Positions 12,525-22,371 of a DNA stretch of 64,000 nt are shown here, piece by piece. The position numbers and the translations under genes are program-made. The notes under the pieces are model-generated. The model saw nothing but the letters and a program-made list of their open reading frames with translations. It was not told the DNA's origin and made no database searches. Source of the stretch: Monarcha castaneiventris obscurior (lineage: Eukaryota > Chordata > Aves > Passeriformes > Monarchidae); NCBI GenBank assembly GCA_026261815.1, contig JAMPIT010000059.1, forward strand, positions 13,998,001 to 14,062,000, read 5' to 3'. Numbering within the stretch: the first letter of the stretch is position 1; every line of letters begins with the position of its first letter.

Positions 12525-12543
12525 GGGCGGGCGGGCGGGCGGG
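12525..12543 (+). promoter_or_regulatory. BCL2: G-quadruplex motif in the BCL2 promoter
   Basis: Five GGG tracts separated by single C residues (12525-27, 12529-31, 12533-35, 12537-39, 12541-43). This satisfies the strict intramolecular quadruplex pattern with one-base loops. It lies about 1.26-1.28 kb upstream of the start codon. Human BCL2 has well-studied G-quadruplexes at the P1 promoter roughly 1.4 kb upstream of its start codon. Whether it is promoter DNA or lies in the transcribed leader depends on the unmapped start site. Confidence 0.75.
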
Positions 12544-13413
12544 CAGCGGCGCCGCGGCCGCGGTCCCCATCGGCACCAGTCACACCGCACACACGCCCCG
12601 TCCGCGCCCCTCCTCGGCAGCAGCGCCAGGGGCTCTTCCTCCGCCGATACAAAGCTGCTCGGGAAATGGCAGCAGTCAAAAGCAATTTTCCTTCTTTATT
12701 TTTATTTTCGTTTTTTTATTAATTTTTTTTTCTGCGCTCTTTCTTGTGAAAAAGAATTCATTTCCTAAATACATACCTTTTTTTTTTTTAAATTTTTTTT
12801 TTTTTTTTGGTGTGTGCGTGCGTGTGTGTGGAAGCACCGGGTTCCTGCGATCGGTGTCTGAATGAAACTACGTAAATGCATATGTCTGTACGTTGCACTG
12901 GAGGGAAAAACAGAGCACTTCTGCGAGAGCTTGGATTCAAATGTGGTTCATCTGGTCTCCAGGATTTTCCGTCTCTTTGGGGTTGTTCGCCTTCCCGGGC
13001 TGCGAGGCGGGATTTTCTGAGCTTTGACACATCTTTGGAGATGTCTGTTAAACAGGAGTCTGGGAAAAAACATTTGAAATCGTAGAAATATTTTTTTTGC
13101 CCCTTTCCCTTCTCCTTGGTGACTTGAAGCATCAAAGCGACCAGAACTTAACGCTTCTGAAGACTTGTGATGTTTGGATTTTATTGTTGCTATTTTTCTT
13201 TTAGAGGAAACTTGACAGAGGAACATATTTATAGTCCAAGTAAGTACTTTACAGAGGAAATTTAGTTTGTGTAACTTAACAGAAAAAAACCCAAAACCTA
13301 GTGTTGAGGTTTCTAGCATAAAGTGAATTGGATTAACGTCCATCCAAGGCTGCTTAGCAAATCGTGTTGAATTGCAGTTTTTACCGTGTGTGTTCGTCCG
13401 CTCCTTCGTGTCC

Positions 13414-13550
13414 ATGGTAGTCCAGCACCTAGGGGAAAATGCACCTGATTTTGAGTCGGTATAATATTTTTTAAGATGTATTTCAACACCGAGGAGGAAA
13501 TGGTCCTAAAGTAAATTTATAATAAGTAATAAATGTGCACCTGGAAGTAA
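13414..13550 (+). promoter_or_regulatory. BCL2: Cluster of four short upstream ORFs in the BCL2 leader
   Basis: Four AUG-initiated ORFs precede the BCL2 start: 13414-13464 (16 codons plus stop), 13439-13474 (11 plus stop, overlapping the first in another frame), 13476-13514 (12 plus stop) and 13533-13550 (5 plus stop). All end before the main AUG, so they would require leaky scanning or reinitiation. The human leader is also known to contain inhibitory upstream AUGs. Peptide sequences are unlikely to matter; the effect would be on translation. Confidence 0.7.
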
Positions 13551-13578
13551 AGTATTTACAGCATTTTAATCCCTATTT

Positions 13579-13698
13579 ATGCCGTGCATCTCAAACCAAG
13601 GAGGAAACACTGAGAAGACAAAAGTACCTCCGAGACCCCGAGAACTCCCCCACACCAGCATGAATGAAACCGTGTCCAATACAGTAACTGGATTATAA
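13579..13698 (+). promoter_or_regulatory. BCL2: 39-codon upstream ORF in the BCL2 leader
   Basis: The last upstream ORF begins with an AUG in the conserved TATGCCGTGCATCTCA segment, encodes 39 residues starting MPCISNQGGN, and stops at 13696-13698. That is 107 bp before the BCL2 AUG, a distance that permits reinitiation. The human leader has an AUG in the nearby conserved ATGCCAAGGGGGAAACACC segment, from memory, so an upstream ORF at this place seems shared while its peptide is not. Confidence 0.65.
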
Positions 13699-13724
13699 TT
13701 TTTGGTGTTATTAATTTTATTATT

Positions 13725-13730
13725 ATTGGC
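13725..13730 (-). promoter_or_regulatory. BCL2: Inverted CCAAT element of a possible P2 promoter
   Basis: ATTGGC, the complement of GCCAAT, lies 76 bp upstream of the BCL2 start codon. In human a minor promoter (P2) lies just upstream of the coding region. Assigned by motif and position only. Confidence 0.3.
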
Positions 13731-13805
13731 TGCTTTACTTTTTTGGGTTCATCCTGCTCCTCTTCTTCCTCTCTCCCTTCCTCTTGCTGCTTCCTCTTGG
13801 GAATT

Positions 13806-14390
13806 ATGGCTCATCCGGGGAGAAGAGGCTACGATAACCGGGAGATAGTGCTGAAGTACATCCACTATAAACTCTCGCAGAGGGGATACGACTGGGCTGC
13901 CGGCGAGGACAGGGCACCCCTGCCTCCAGGTCTCTCTGCTCCTGCTGCTGCTGCGGTTGCTGCTGCTGCTGGGACTTCCTCTGATCACACTGGGCTGGTG
14001 TCTCCGCACCCCGAGCCCCCCGGCTCGGCTGCTGCTAGCCACGCGCCCCCGGCCGAGGGGCTGCGCCCCGCGCCCCAGGTCGTGCACCTCGTCCTGCGCC
14101 AGGCGGGGGACGAGTTCTCCCGACGCTACCAGAGGGACTTTGCCCAAATGTCTGGCCAGCTGCACCTGACGCCCTTCACGGCCAGGAGCCGCTTTGTGGC
14201 GGTGGTGGAGGAGCTCTTCCGAGATGGGGTTAACTGGGGCAGAATTGTGGCCTTCTTCGAGTTCGGCGGTGTGATGTGTGTGGAGAGCGTCAACCGGGAG
14301 ATGTCTCCTCTTGTAGACAGCATCGCTGCCTGGATGACCGAGTACCTGAACCGGCACCTGCACAACTGGATCCAGGACAACGGAGGCTGG
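13806..14390 (+). CDS. BCL2: BCL2 first coding exon (apoptosis regulator Bcl-2, residues 1-195)
   Basis: Bcl-2 holds BAX, BAK and BH3-only proteins in check at the outer mitochondrial and ER membranes, blocking cytochrome c release. The exon encodes 195 residues, the same number as the human exon. In order: BH4 at about 10-30 ([20 protein letters not shown]); an Ala/Pro-rich flexible loop at about 31-90 with one Ser-Pro site (S66-P67); BH3 at about 93-107 (L97, G101, D102); BH1 at about 136-155 with N143-W144-G145-R146; and the start of BH2 at 188-195 (WIQDNGGW). BH2's remainder and the C-terminal membrane anchor are in the next exon, beyond the window. The start (GAATTATGG) has A at -3 and G at +4, a strong context, and begins the conserved [14 protein letters not shown]. 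The donor GTATGT at 14391 follows codon 195 in phase 0, as in human. The sequence closely follows chicken Bcl-2 except in the loop. Not odd: no frameshift or missing key BH residue. Confidence 0.98.
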
Positions 14391-14595
14391 GTATGTCCCC
14401 CAATTGCTCGCTTCTTCTCCCGGCTCTGGCCCGTGGCTGGTGGGAGTCCGAGTTGGGCAGTGCCCAGGAGATTGTGCTCGCGGGAGCAAAAGGTTTGCCC
14501 AGGGGGTGTCTGCACTGGGATGTGCCAAAGCAGTGCAGGCCTTTTGCCAGTCGTCAAGTTTCACCTCGGCGCTGGGTACGGTGGAGTGGTTTGTG

Positions 14596-14632
14596 ATGGG
14601 GGGAACAGCTGCAGCTCATGGGGGGAACAGCT
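14596..14632 (+). repeat. 15-bp direct repeat pair in the proximal BCL2 intron
   Basis: ATGGGGGGAACAGCT occurs at 14596-14610 and again at 14618-14632, a period of 22 bp with no mismatch. It lies just before the stop codon of the intron read-through frame. Confidence 0.9.
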
Positions 14633-15990
14633 ATAGCTTAGGAGCGAAAGGGATGAGGGAGGCACCGTCTTCATCAGCGGTCTCCACTTTCCTGTGGTCT
14701 CCACTTCTGTCCACCTTTGGCTGTTGGCAGAACCAAGGCAGGTTCCTAGCCAAGGCAGAGTCCTGCAGTGGGGTGGGAGGGGGCAGCAGAGATGCCCATC
14801 CAGCTGCCAGGGGGAGGCACATTGTGGCAGGTCCCAGGCGCCAGGACAGTAGGGGCCACCTGTGTGTGTGTGCATGCAGTGTCCCGGCTCGTGAGGGGTG
14901 ATGCACCAGACTGGTGTGCAACAAACACGGGATCCTGGTGTTAGCAGCAAGCAGATGGCCATTGGTGACAGTGTCTGCAGCTGTGGTTGTCACTGGAGTG
15001 GGGTTTTATGTCTAGTGTGAAAAACCTTTGTCTTGAGATGAAACAAAGGTGCTGGGAATCGTGTCTGTGGGATTGTTCTGGAAAATGAGTATTTGTTGTG
15101 ATCTGATGGGTGACTGTGTTTCTGGGGTAGGGATCACCTCTGTCTAGGGCAGGCTTCAGCATCAACTAGAAAGGGAAGATTTCCACTTGTGGAAAATGGA
15201 CAGCTTTTTCACTTGTAGTCAATCAAAAGCCTTTCCTTTTTCTCTCTCCTTCTCTTTCCAGAATAAGTAACTGCATTGAATTAGAAGGGTATTCCTTTCC
15301 TTTTTCCTTTATTAGTCGATATACTGGAACAAAATGTGGTCCCAGCCATTCTCCCACAAACCAAATCTGTCGTATGTGTAAAGCTTATGATATTAATGTT
15401 TTGGAGGGAGAAATGGCACAAGTTATACTGAAGAAGAAACCTAACATCTGGGCTGAGAGCTGGCATAAGTCACCTAGAAATGGAGGTCAGCTAGGTAGGA
15501 TGCTGGCAGTTTCAGGTTCGGTCTCCTGTGAGATACAGAAAGCTGATCAATTACACAGCACACCTTTAAGAGGTGTGTGTAAAAAAATACAAATTACAGT
15601 GCATGTTTCCCAGTTAACATGTTTTTCAAGCCTGGTGTTTGTTAGCCCTGGGTCTCTTGGTAAATCAGTGTTAGGTTAAATAATGTGCTGCCTGCGCTGA
15701 CCATCTCTGTTAAAAAATGAAGGTGTTGCCTTTCCCTGCTCCTGAACCCACCTGACTAAAGGGGATACATGTCCAGGGATCCAGAGGACATCTCCTGCTG
15801 CTGTAGTAGAGGAAGCAAGGCTTTGGGGCCCTTTTCCCAGCAGGCATCCACATTGCACACCTCCCAAAGGAGTGCTGCTGATCCCTGGCTACAAGTAATA
15901 CTGGAGGCAGGATTGTTCTCCTGCTCCCCTCTGCTTCCATCAAGAAGAAAAAAATTCTAGATTCATGGGGCCAGAAGGGGGAGCAAAAAA

Positions 15991-16082
15991 TGTGTGTGTG
16001 TGTGTGTGCGTGTGTCTGTGTACTGTACACAAATACTCACACGTATACAGACACACACTTATGTCTGTACACACACACACAT
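15991..16082. repeat. (TG)n...(CA)n microsatellite with inverted-repeat structure
   Basis: A (TG)-rich tract (15991-16020) is followed by CA-rich tracts (16050-16057 and 16069-16080). The arms 16010-16023 and 16043-16056 are complementary at 13 of 14 positions around a 19-base spacer. The outer TG and CA tracts can also pair. Confidence 0.9.
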
Positions 16083-19000
16083 ACAGAGAGCGACTCCAGC
16101 ACTTGCTTGTTGGGACCACACTTGGGAGAGGGAGGCCTGGCCCCTGCTCCCCTAGTTCATGGATCACTACAGAGGGTTTGTTAGTGTGGTGGGGGTCTTT
16201 TTTCACAAAACAGATAACTGGGGGGAAAAAAAAAGTCTGCGAACAGTTCAGGCTTTTGGAGACCTTGGCTTGTTCAGCGACGAGCAGCTAAAGGGTTAGG
16301 GATTTTGCGACTGCACTTCTGGGCTGGGATGCCTGACTTGTGCATAAGTCCCTCCTCAGGCTGGAAGCCCGTCTGCGGAGCTGGGGCCCTCGGCTCGCTC
16401 CAGAGCCAGTGAAGTCATTCTGTTGACTCCAGTGAGCTTTGGATCAAGTCGTAAGCATGCTGGAGATGTATTGTCCTGTGGGTGTATTGTGTAAAGAGAA
16501 ACATAAATAATGAATAAAACCGAGAATGTGAAAAGACAGGTGTTACCAGGCGTGATTGGCCAGAGGAGGCGAGGGCTGGAGCTGTTGCTCGACAGTTAGA
16601 AGTACAAGAAACTCAGACTGTAAACAATGACTGCCTTTAAAAGGAAAGGATACTTCTTATCAATAGCCATTTAATTGTTTATTGAGGTTTCCTATCAACA
16701 AAAGCTCCAGAATTTGAATGCATGTGATACCACTTACTGCCGCGTGTTATTTGTAATGTACACATGGAAGATGTGCAAAATACTACCTGAAGGTGGCTTT
16801 TGCCTGTCTCTCTGGTACAGGGCTGGTACCTTTGAGCCATAGCATTATTAAACACAGGCAAAGCCTTCTAGCTGGTTTCAAAGAACAAAAGACTAACGTG
16901 AAGTTGCAAACACAACTTTTGGGATCCTCACTTCAGGCAGGAGAAATCAAGGAGGGCATGGGGCAGTGGATTTTTCTTTTTTTTTTCTTTTTCTAGATTT
17001 CAGGATCTCTCAGTGTAAAAGGATGCTTTAATATATGTGCTTGGTCTTCACCTTGCTTCTTGCTCCATACCCCATGTATGAACCTTATTCATAAATGGTT
17101 CTTCCAGCCTCGTAGGTGGTCATGCTTGGTAGGAATTCAACACAGCCACTTGCAAGATCTCCCTGTCATGCAGGGCGCTGCAACAGGCAGGAGCCCTGGC
17201 TGCTGTAGCCCTCTCCTCCTTTATATTGTGGCTCCCAGGTATTTTGTGGAGAGGTAGGTTTATTAGAGGCTGCATAGTACCAGAGAAGAGAGTGTCACAG
17301 TTAGTCACGAGAGTGTTTTACACAGTGCATAAGTTGGGCAGCACAGGCCTTGTGTCTCATGGACGGGCCTGTGTCTTACACTCAGGTCTGAAATTTGGTT
17401 GATGTATTTTTTTTTCTTATTTGTCTGTTCAGTTTGAATCCATTCTGTAAGTTGGCAGTGTGTTTTCAGGATGTGAATTCCTTATATTGCAAGGGAAACA
17501 AAGAAGGAAAGTATTTCGAAGGGCAGGGTGGGAGGGGGACATAGCTGATAGAGTATAAATTTTAGGCACTAGACATCGCTGATAATGGTGTCTGGGGGTT
17601 GTTAATGCCCTTACAATACACAGCCTCATGGGTTTGCTCAGAACTTAGAAAAAGCAACAGATGGGGACTGCACGTAATCTGCATTATTAGCTTGTGGTTC
17701 TGGTGGCAAATAAATGCCGCTTTCAAAGATTTTCACTTTTGCCAGGATACCACAATATTGTACTTTGGCCTGATAACATCTTAATTGTATTAGAAAAGAA
17801 AAAAGAGGAGAACTAGCTCATCTCTGCAATTTTGTGGTACTTGGTGTAATGTATGCTTTCTGATTAAAAACTTAATGGCTTCATTTTGATTTCCAGAGCT
17901 GCAGAAGGACTGGCTTGGCAGTGGCCTGTCACACTTGGCAACTTTTTTGACATTGACATGGGGAACACTGAAGGGATGCAGTCAGTGTGGGAGAAACAAC
18001 TGTGTTTGTCTTGCAGTGATGGGTTCCCTCTTTGGGCACACAACGTAACAGATGTGGGAGCCATGCTTAGCTCTGGGCACTTCTAGTCCAACATACGGCT
18101 TTCTCCCCAAGCTGTTCAAGAAAAACAAGAGCATGAGAACTACAGAAGGAGACACAGGCACCCTCATATTTACATAGACATGTACATTTTTGATGTAAAG
18201 AATGCAAAAAAGCCCAGGTGAGAGAAGCAGGGAGAAAATTCAGCCAAGAACGCCTAACTTTAAATTACTGTATTTATATTCGAACCAGGAATGCAATGGT
18301 CATGTGTTTTCATTTGATTCTGTTCCTTTATTGCAGTTCTTTACATTCTGCTTGAGAGTTAGGGCCATGTATGGGGAAGGATTTAGATGTCTGAAGTGGA
18401 CCTTACGTGGAACATAAATGCTTGCATCCTCCGAGTGCCTGCCTAGCCAACACAAACCCCCCCCTGTCCCTCACCCAAGCTAGTCAGGAGCTGCTTCTGC
18501 TGTGAGAGAAGGGAGCTACTTCAGGGCTGTGCAAGGACACTGTCCTCAAGGAGCTCCGTGTCCTGAAGCTGGCAAGCACCTTCTGGCCCAGCTGCTGTCT
18601 CTTTGGTGCCATCCTCGCCTGCAAACACATCTGAGGAGAAACCTCTGCTCTTCCTGGTGGTTCCTTAGTTTAGGCCTCTCCTGAGTTTTGGCAAGGAGAT
18701 TTTCTCCAGCTTGGCAGTGGGGTGTGCACTCACATCTCCAACATCTCAGGAGCTGTCACTTTCCAGATGGCTGCTGATTTTGCTGAGGTGTCCTTCTCTC
18801 TGGCAGCAGGACACCTAATTCTGCAGGGGTGAGATTTCATTTGGTGGAGGAGGAAGATCTAGGGTGTCTAATTCCTGCAGTCTGATGTGTTTTCTCAGGT
18901 GGCTGTCCACAGCCAAATGAATAAATGCTTCTTGGATGAGCAATGAGACCCCAGGTTTCCCTTCTCCTGAGCTGACTGTCTTAATCACTGAGCTTTCTCT

Positions 19001-20919
19001 TTTTTATTTTGTGCCTAGTAAATCATTAATTTTCTTTGCTTGGTGGCACACCTTGGAAAGGAAGCTTGGGGGATTGCCGTGCCCTGCAGTGGTCCATGGC
19101 TATGTCATGAAGGTGAGGGATGGCAGATGCATCTGCCTCCAGGACAGAGCTAGAGATCATGGATATTGGTGTGGCACAGGGCCCTTCCTGAGCTTGTCTG
19201 TAGGGCTTGGGACCAAAATCCCATCCCTTTTGGGCTCGGGAGCTGCTCTCCCAGCAGCTCTGCCAGGCACCCACCTGCACAACACGTTGCTTCTTGTGCA
19301 AGTCCCAAGAAAAAGCCTCTTGCTTGTTCAGCACAGGGCTTCGCCTTGCTTGGAGAGGGATGCCACATGCTTGGCCAAGGAGAGCATGGAGCAGGGGCGC
19401 TTTGACTTTCTTCAGCGGCAACGCACGGCCTTGTAACAACTCAATCCCCAGTGGGGCTAACCCCAAGTCACTGTTTGACTGGTAAAAGGAAACTATTTGA
19501 AATCTACTCAGTTAAATAAATGAATTGGCAGTTTCAAGTGTTGCACCTTCAATAGGTCCTTTGCCACTTTTTGTGGCTTTGTGGGTTTATAATTGAATTC
19601 TCAAAATATTATCAAAATATTTTTCTTTTTGCTGTTGCTGAAGAGCAAGAAGTTCATTCTGTGGAGGACCCATGCCAAAGGAAGGAGAAGAAGAGCTAGG
19701 GCAGAAAAAGAAAATGATTGTGGTTCTCTAGTCCCTTTCATTTATAATAGCCTTCTCTGTAACTTGCAACAACGTTAGGCTGCGTATTTTCTCAGAAGTC
19801 TGTTTTCTTTCTAAAAAAACAAACAAAAAAATTTATCGACTGTGACCTTTAAAATTTCAGAACCAGGGGTCTCACTTGTGGAGATGATGTCATTTGCCTT
19901 GATCTTGCAAAGAACTGTAAAGTTCAAACAGCAATCCTGTTAAAAAGTTTTACTTTACTTTCAATATTGAGAAAGAAGTTTGTTCTGTGCCTGCACTAAC
20001 ACAGGCATCTCCCGAGCTGCTCTGTTAGCTCTGCTGGACAGTAAGGAGCTTAGTTTTTTGAGTATGTAGCTTGAAATTCAGAGTCGGTAATCCATGAAGA
20101 AAATCCAGTTGAATTTTTCTGCCGAGGCACAAGCGTTCCTCCGATGGCAGAGCAGGGCTCTAGCAGGAGAATCACAAGACCTATGCAATGATGTGTGAAA
20201 TTGCATGTGGAGCAGAAGCATTTTCCCAGCGGCCAGATCCCAGGGCCCGGGCTTCCTCAGGCAGCACGGGAACTTTGTACTGCATCGCCAGCAAACATTA
20301 AGCCCCTGTGCTCAATACAGGTGTCCTTGATGAGAGGGTCATCTCTCAGCAGGCTGGACCTGGCATGGTGGAGGGACGTGGATGTAGAAACGGGAGTGGT
20401 GCTCAGGTGTCGCTCTGAAACCTCTGCTGTGGTTTTGGTCTCGTGTGGTGGTTTGTGCCTGGCGCACGGAAAGCCAGCCTTGTGCTCTGCCTTTGCCACC
20501 AAGGGATGCTGGCCCAGCCTTGGGGCAAGGGTGGCTGCAGTGGTGGCTCTCTGCTGTGTCCTTGTCTCCCATCTTGCTCTGCAGCCCCCTCGCTGAACCA
20601 GCCCAGAGCCTTTTAGCACCGTGGTCCTGCCCCAGGGCTTGTGGTAAGGCAGTGGCCACTGGCTTCTGACCTGAGCTCTGGGTAGCCCCAAACTGGGTCA
20701 GCAGTCACAGAGCTAAAAAACAGTGTGAAAGGTCTGATGGAATAATGACTATCCTTTTAGCAAAGAGGATTTTTACTTTTTGCCTAATTCATTTCCATCC
20801 CTCTTGGTGATCAGGGTTCTGGTGAGAGGTTCTGGTTCGTTGCCTGTTTTCTCTTTCTGTTTGAAGGTGGACCAGCAGTCCTCAGCTTCCTGCCTGCCCC
20901 CTTCCATCCTTGCTGCTGA

Positions 20920-20960
20920 TGCTGGGTGCTGGGCACTGGGCACTGGGCAGGATGCTGGGC
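20920..20960 (+). repeat. Short 7-bp tandem repeat (GCTGGGT / GCACTGG type)
   Basis: About six imperfect copies of a 7-bp unit alternating TGCTGGG and CACTGGG within a GC-rich patch. No other feature is apparent. Confidence 0.7.
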
Positions 20961-22299
20961 GCTGCCACCTCGCCATCAGGAACTGTGTGTGCCAGGTCTG
21001 GCCTTGCCCTGCCCACCTCCATCCCTGTTTTATTTTCCTTCACACCCTTGGGAGGGTGGAGCCCAGCCCTGTTTGGTTTGTTGGTTTTTTAAAAATAATT
21101 TATTTATGAGCACCTCGTGGCTGCCCTCCTACTGATTTAGTAATAATAATAACAACATTTGTTACTCAGTGGCAGCAAAATACTGATTATTTCTAAGGGC
21201 AGTACTGACCTGTTTTATTTTCCATTTCATATATAATAATAGGATGGATGAAGGTGTGTGATGCCATAAATCTTCTCTTCCCCAGCAGGATAACATCCAG
21301 GCCTTCTTGGCAAACATGAATACTGATGACAGATTTGAGGGATTTTTATTTTACTCTGGCTTTCAGTCTCATTAACAATCTGATGGCTTTTTTTTTTTTG
21401 CCTTTTTTTTTTCTTTTGGCTCTCGAAAGACTATGAAACCAGATAACTTTTCCAAATGCATCTGAAAGTCTGGAATTTATTTTCTGTTATTTTACGTTAA
21501 TGTTAGTTTGCTGTCATAATTATTGTATATTGATAGACTTTGCAAAACTCCCCCTTGCTGGAAAGTTCCTTGCCAGTTTCTGGATTTTACAGTTAATGAG
21601 TAAGAAAACAAATCTGATGTTAGAAAGTGTTGCCATTGACTTCAATAGGAACAGGAAGAGGCACTTAATTGGACAATTGTAGTTATGTTTACTTTGTATA
21701 TGCGGCAAGAAAAATAAGATCAAATGAAAAAGCCACAGTTTTTCAGCTAATAGAGAAAACCAGTCTTTTCTGCAACACATGATTAACCTTTAGAAGTTGT
21801 TTTCTTGGGAAAGCTGTGAGTGGAATTACTGAGTTGCATTCAGGAAAGGTTTAGATATTTATAAGGATAAGGAAAACATCTATGCTTCTGTTTGAGTCAA
21901 ATTGCTTGAAAGGGCAGTCGTACACCTTGGGGTAAATTTAACATCAGCTGCTGAAACCAGATCACCAGGTGCTGAGGGTAGAGCTTTCTCCAGCTCGTTC
22001 AAAATTATCTGTTCCATTGCTTCTCCCCCAGAGCACCTGGTGTTGGTCTGTGACTGGGGATACTGGGATGGATGTGCTGCTGCTCTCATCCATCCAGGGA
22101 AAAGTTCTTACTCCTGCGTGTGTTTTGTTAAGGGAATTGTAAATGCACTTGATGTGTTTCTAAGAGTACCCACATGACAGAATTTACTCCTGTGCTGACT
22201 GGAGCTCTGTTACAAATTGCCACATGAGTATCTAACTTCGCATTTGAAGTTGCAATCCCCCTTGTATTTGCCATCAAAGTTCTGCGAAAAGAACCAGGT

Positions 22300-22371
22300 C
22301 CTGGGTTAGTGGTTCGACTCAATGATCTTAAAAGTCTTTTCTAACCTCAGTGATTCTGTGATTCTATGATT
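22300..22371 (+). mobile_element. CR1 3'-end fragment
   Basis: The block GGTTCGACTCAATGATCTTA, then AAAGTCTTTTCTAACCTCAG, ends in TGATTCTGTGATTCTATGAT. This is the canonical CR1 3' terminus in + orientation with its 8-bp ATTCTATG-type repeats. Only the last 70 bp or so is recognisable; it is heavily 5'-truncated. Confidence 0.88.

Larger units (their letters stand above)
11640..12650 (+). promoter_or_regulatory. BCL2: BCL2 P1-type CpG-island promoter / first-exon region
   Basis: About 1 kb of extremely CpG-dense sequence lies 1.2-2.2 kb upstream of the BCL2 start codon, where the TATA-less P1 promoter lies in human. It contains GCC triplet runs, repeated GGAGCCGCCC units (about 12415-12510), homopyrimidine stretches (about 11869-11888 and 12161-12195) and the (GGGC) G-quadruplex motif at 12525-12543. 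A lone TATAAA at 11848-11853 is upstream of the densest part and may be incidental. The exact transcription start cannot be read from sequence. Long antisense frames here (for example 11557-12576) are compositional artefacts. Role assigned from position, composition and homology to the human gene layout. Confidence 0.85.
12651..13805 (+). promoter_or_regulatory. BCL2: BCL2 long 5' leader (5'UTR)
   Basis: AT-rich sequence between the CpG island and the start codon that aligns in order with blocks I remember from the human BCL2 leader: a GT-rich stretch (12809-12830), GGAAACTTGACAGAGGA (13206-13222), ACAGAGGAA (13251-13259), a TGCATCTCA block near 13585 followed by an AAGGAGGAAACAC segment, and CTGGATTATAA near 13688-13698. 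Human has a short intron in this leader. A possible acceptor with a T-rich tract is TTTTCTTTTAG ending at 13204, and a donor-like GTAAGT lies at 13240-13245; neither is confirmed. The leader carries several upstream ORFs. An inverted CCAAT (ATTGGC, 13725-13730) 76 bp before the start may mark the P2 promoter. Confidence 0.8.
14391..22299 (+). other. BCL2: BCL2 large intron, segment 1
   Basis: Begins with the GTATGT donor. The BCL2 reading frame stays open for 81 more codons into the intron, to a stop at 14634-14636. The segment holds a TG/CA-rich stretch with hairpin potential (15991-16082), T-rich runs (about 16974-16996 and 21389-21418) and a short tandem array near 20920-20960. Open frames such as 18936-19436 (166 codons) have no recognisable domain. 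I see no exon, RNA gene or named repeat family otherwise. Confidence 0.75.

Noticed and set aside
11557..12576. 339-codon open frame on the minus strand
   Set aside because: Its translation is low-complexity Arg/Gly/Ala/Pro from the CpG island and GCC repeats, with no domain.
13240..13245. GTAAGT donor-like motif in the BCL2 leader
   Set aside because: It lies inside a block that appears conserved in the mature human leader, so use as a donor is unlikely without transcript support.
13743..13805. In-frame open extension upstream of the BCL2 AUG
   Set aside because: It has no AUG and encodes a Ser-rich stretch from CT-rich leader sequence. The conserved [10 protein letters not shown] start in strong context at 13806 is clearly the real one.
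13749..14564. 271-codon open frame on the minus strand
   Set aside because: It lies wholly opposite the BCL2 coding exon and its flank. It is a GC-driven antisense shadow with no recognisable domain.
18936..19436. 166-codon open frame on the plus strand
   Set aside because: No family resemblance; overlapping frames on both strands are equally open, as expected for local GC-rich sequence.
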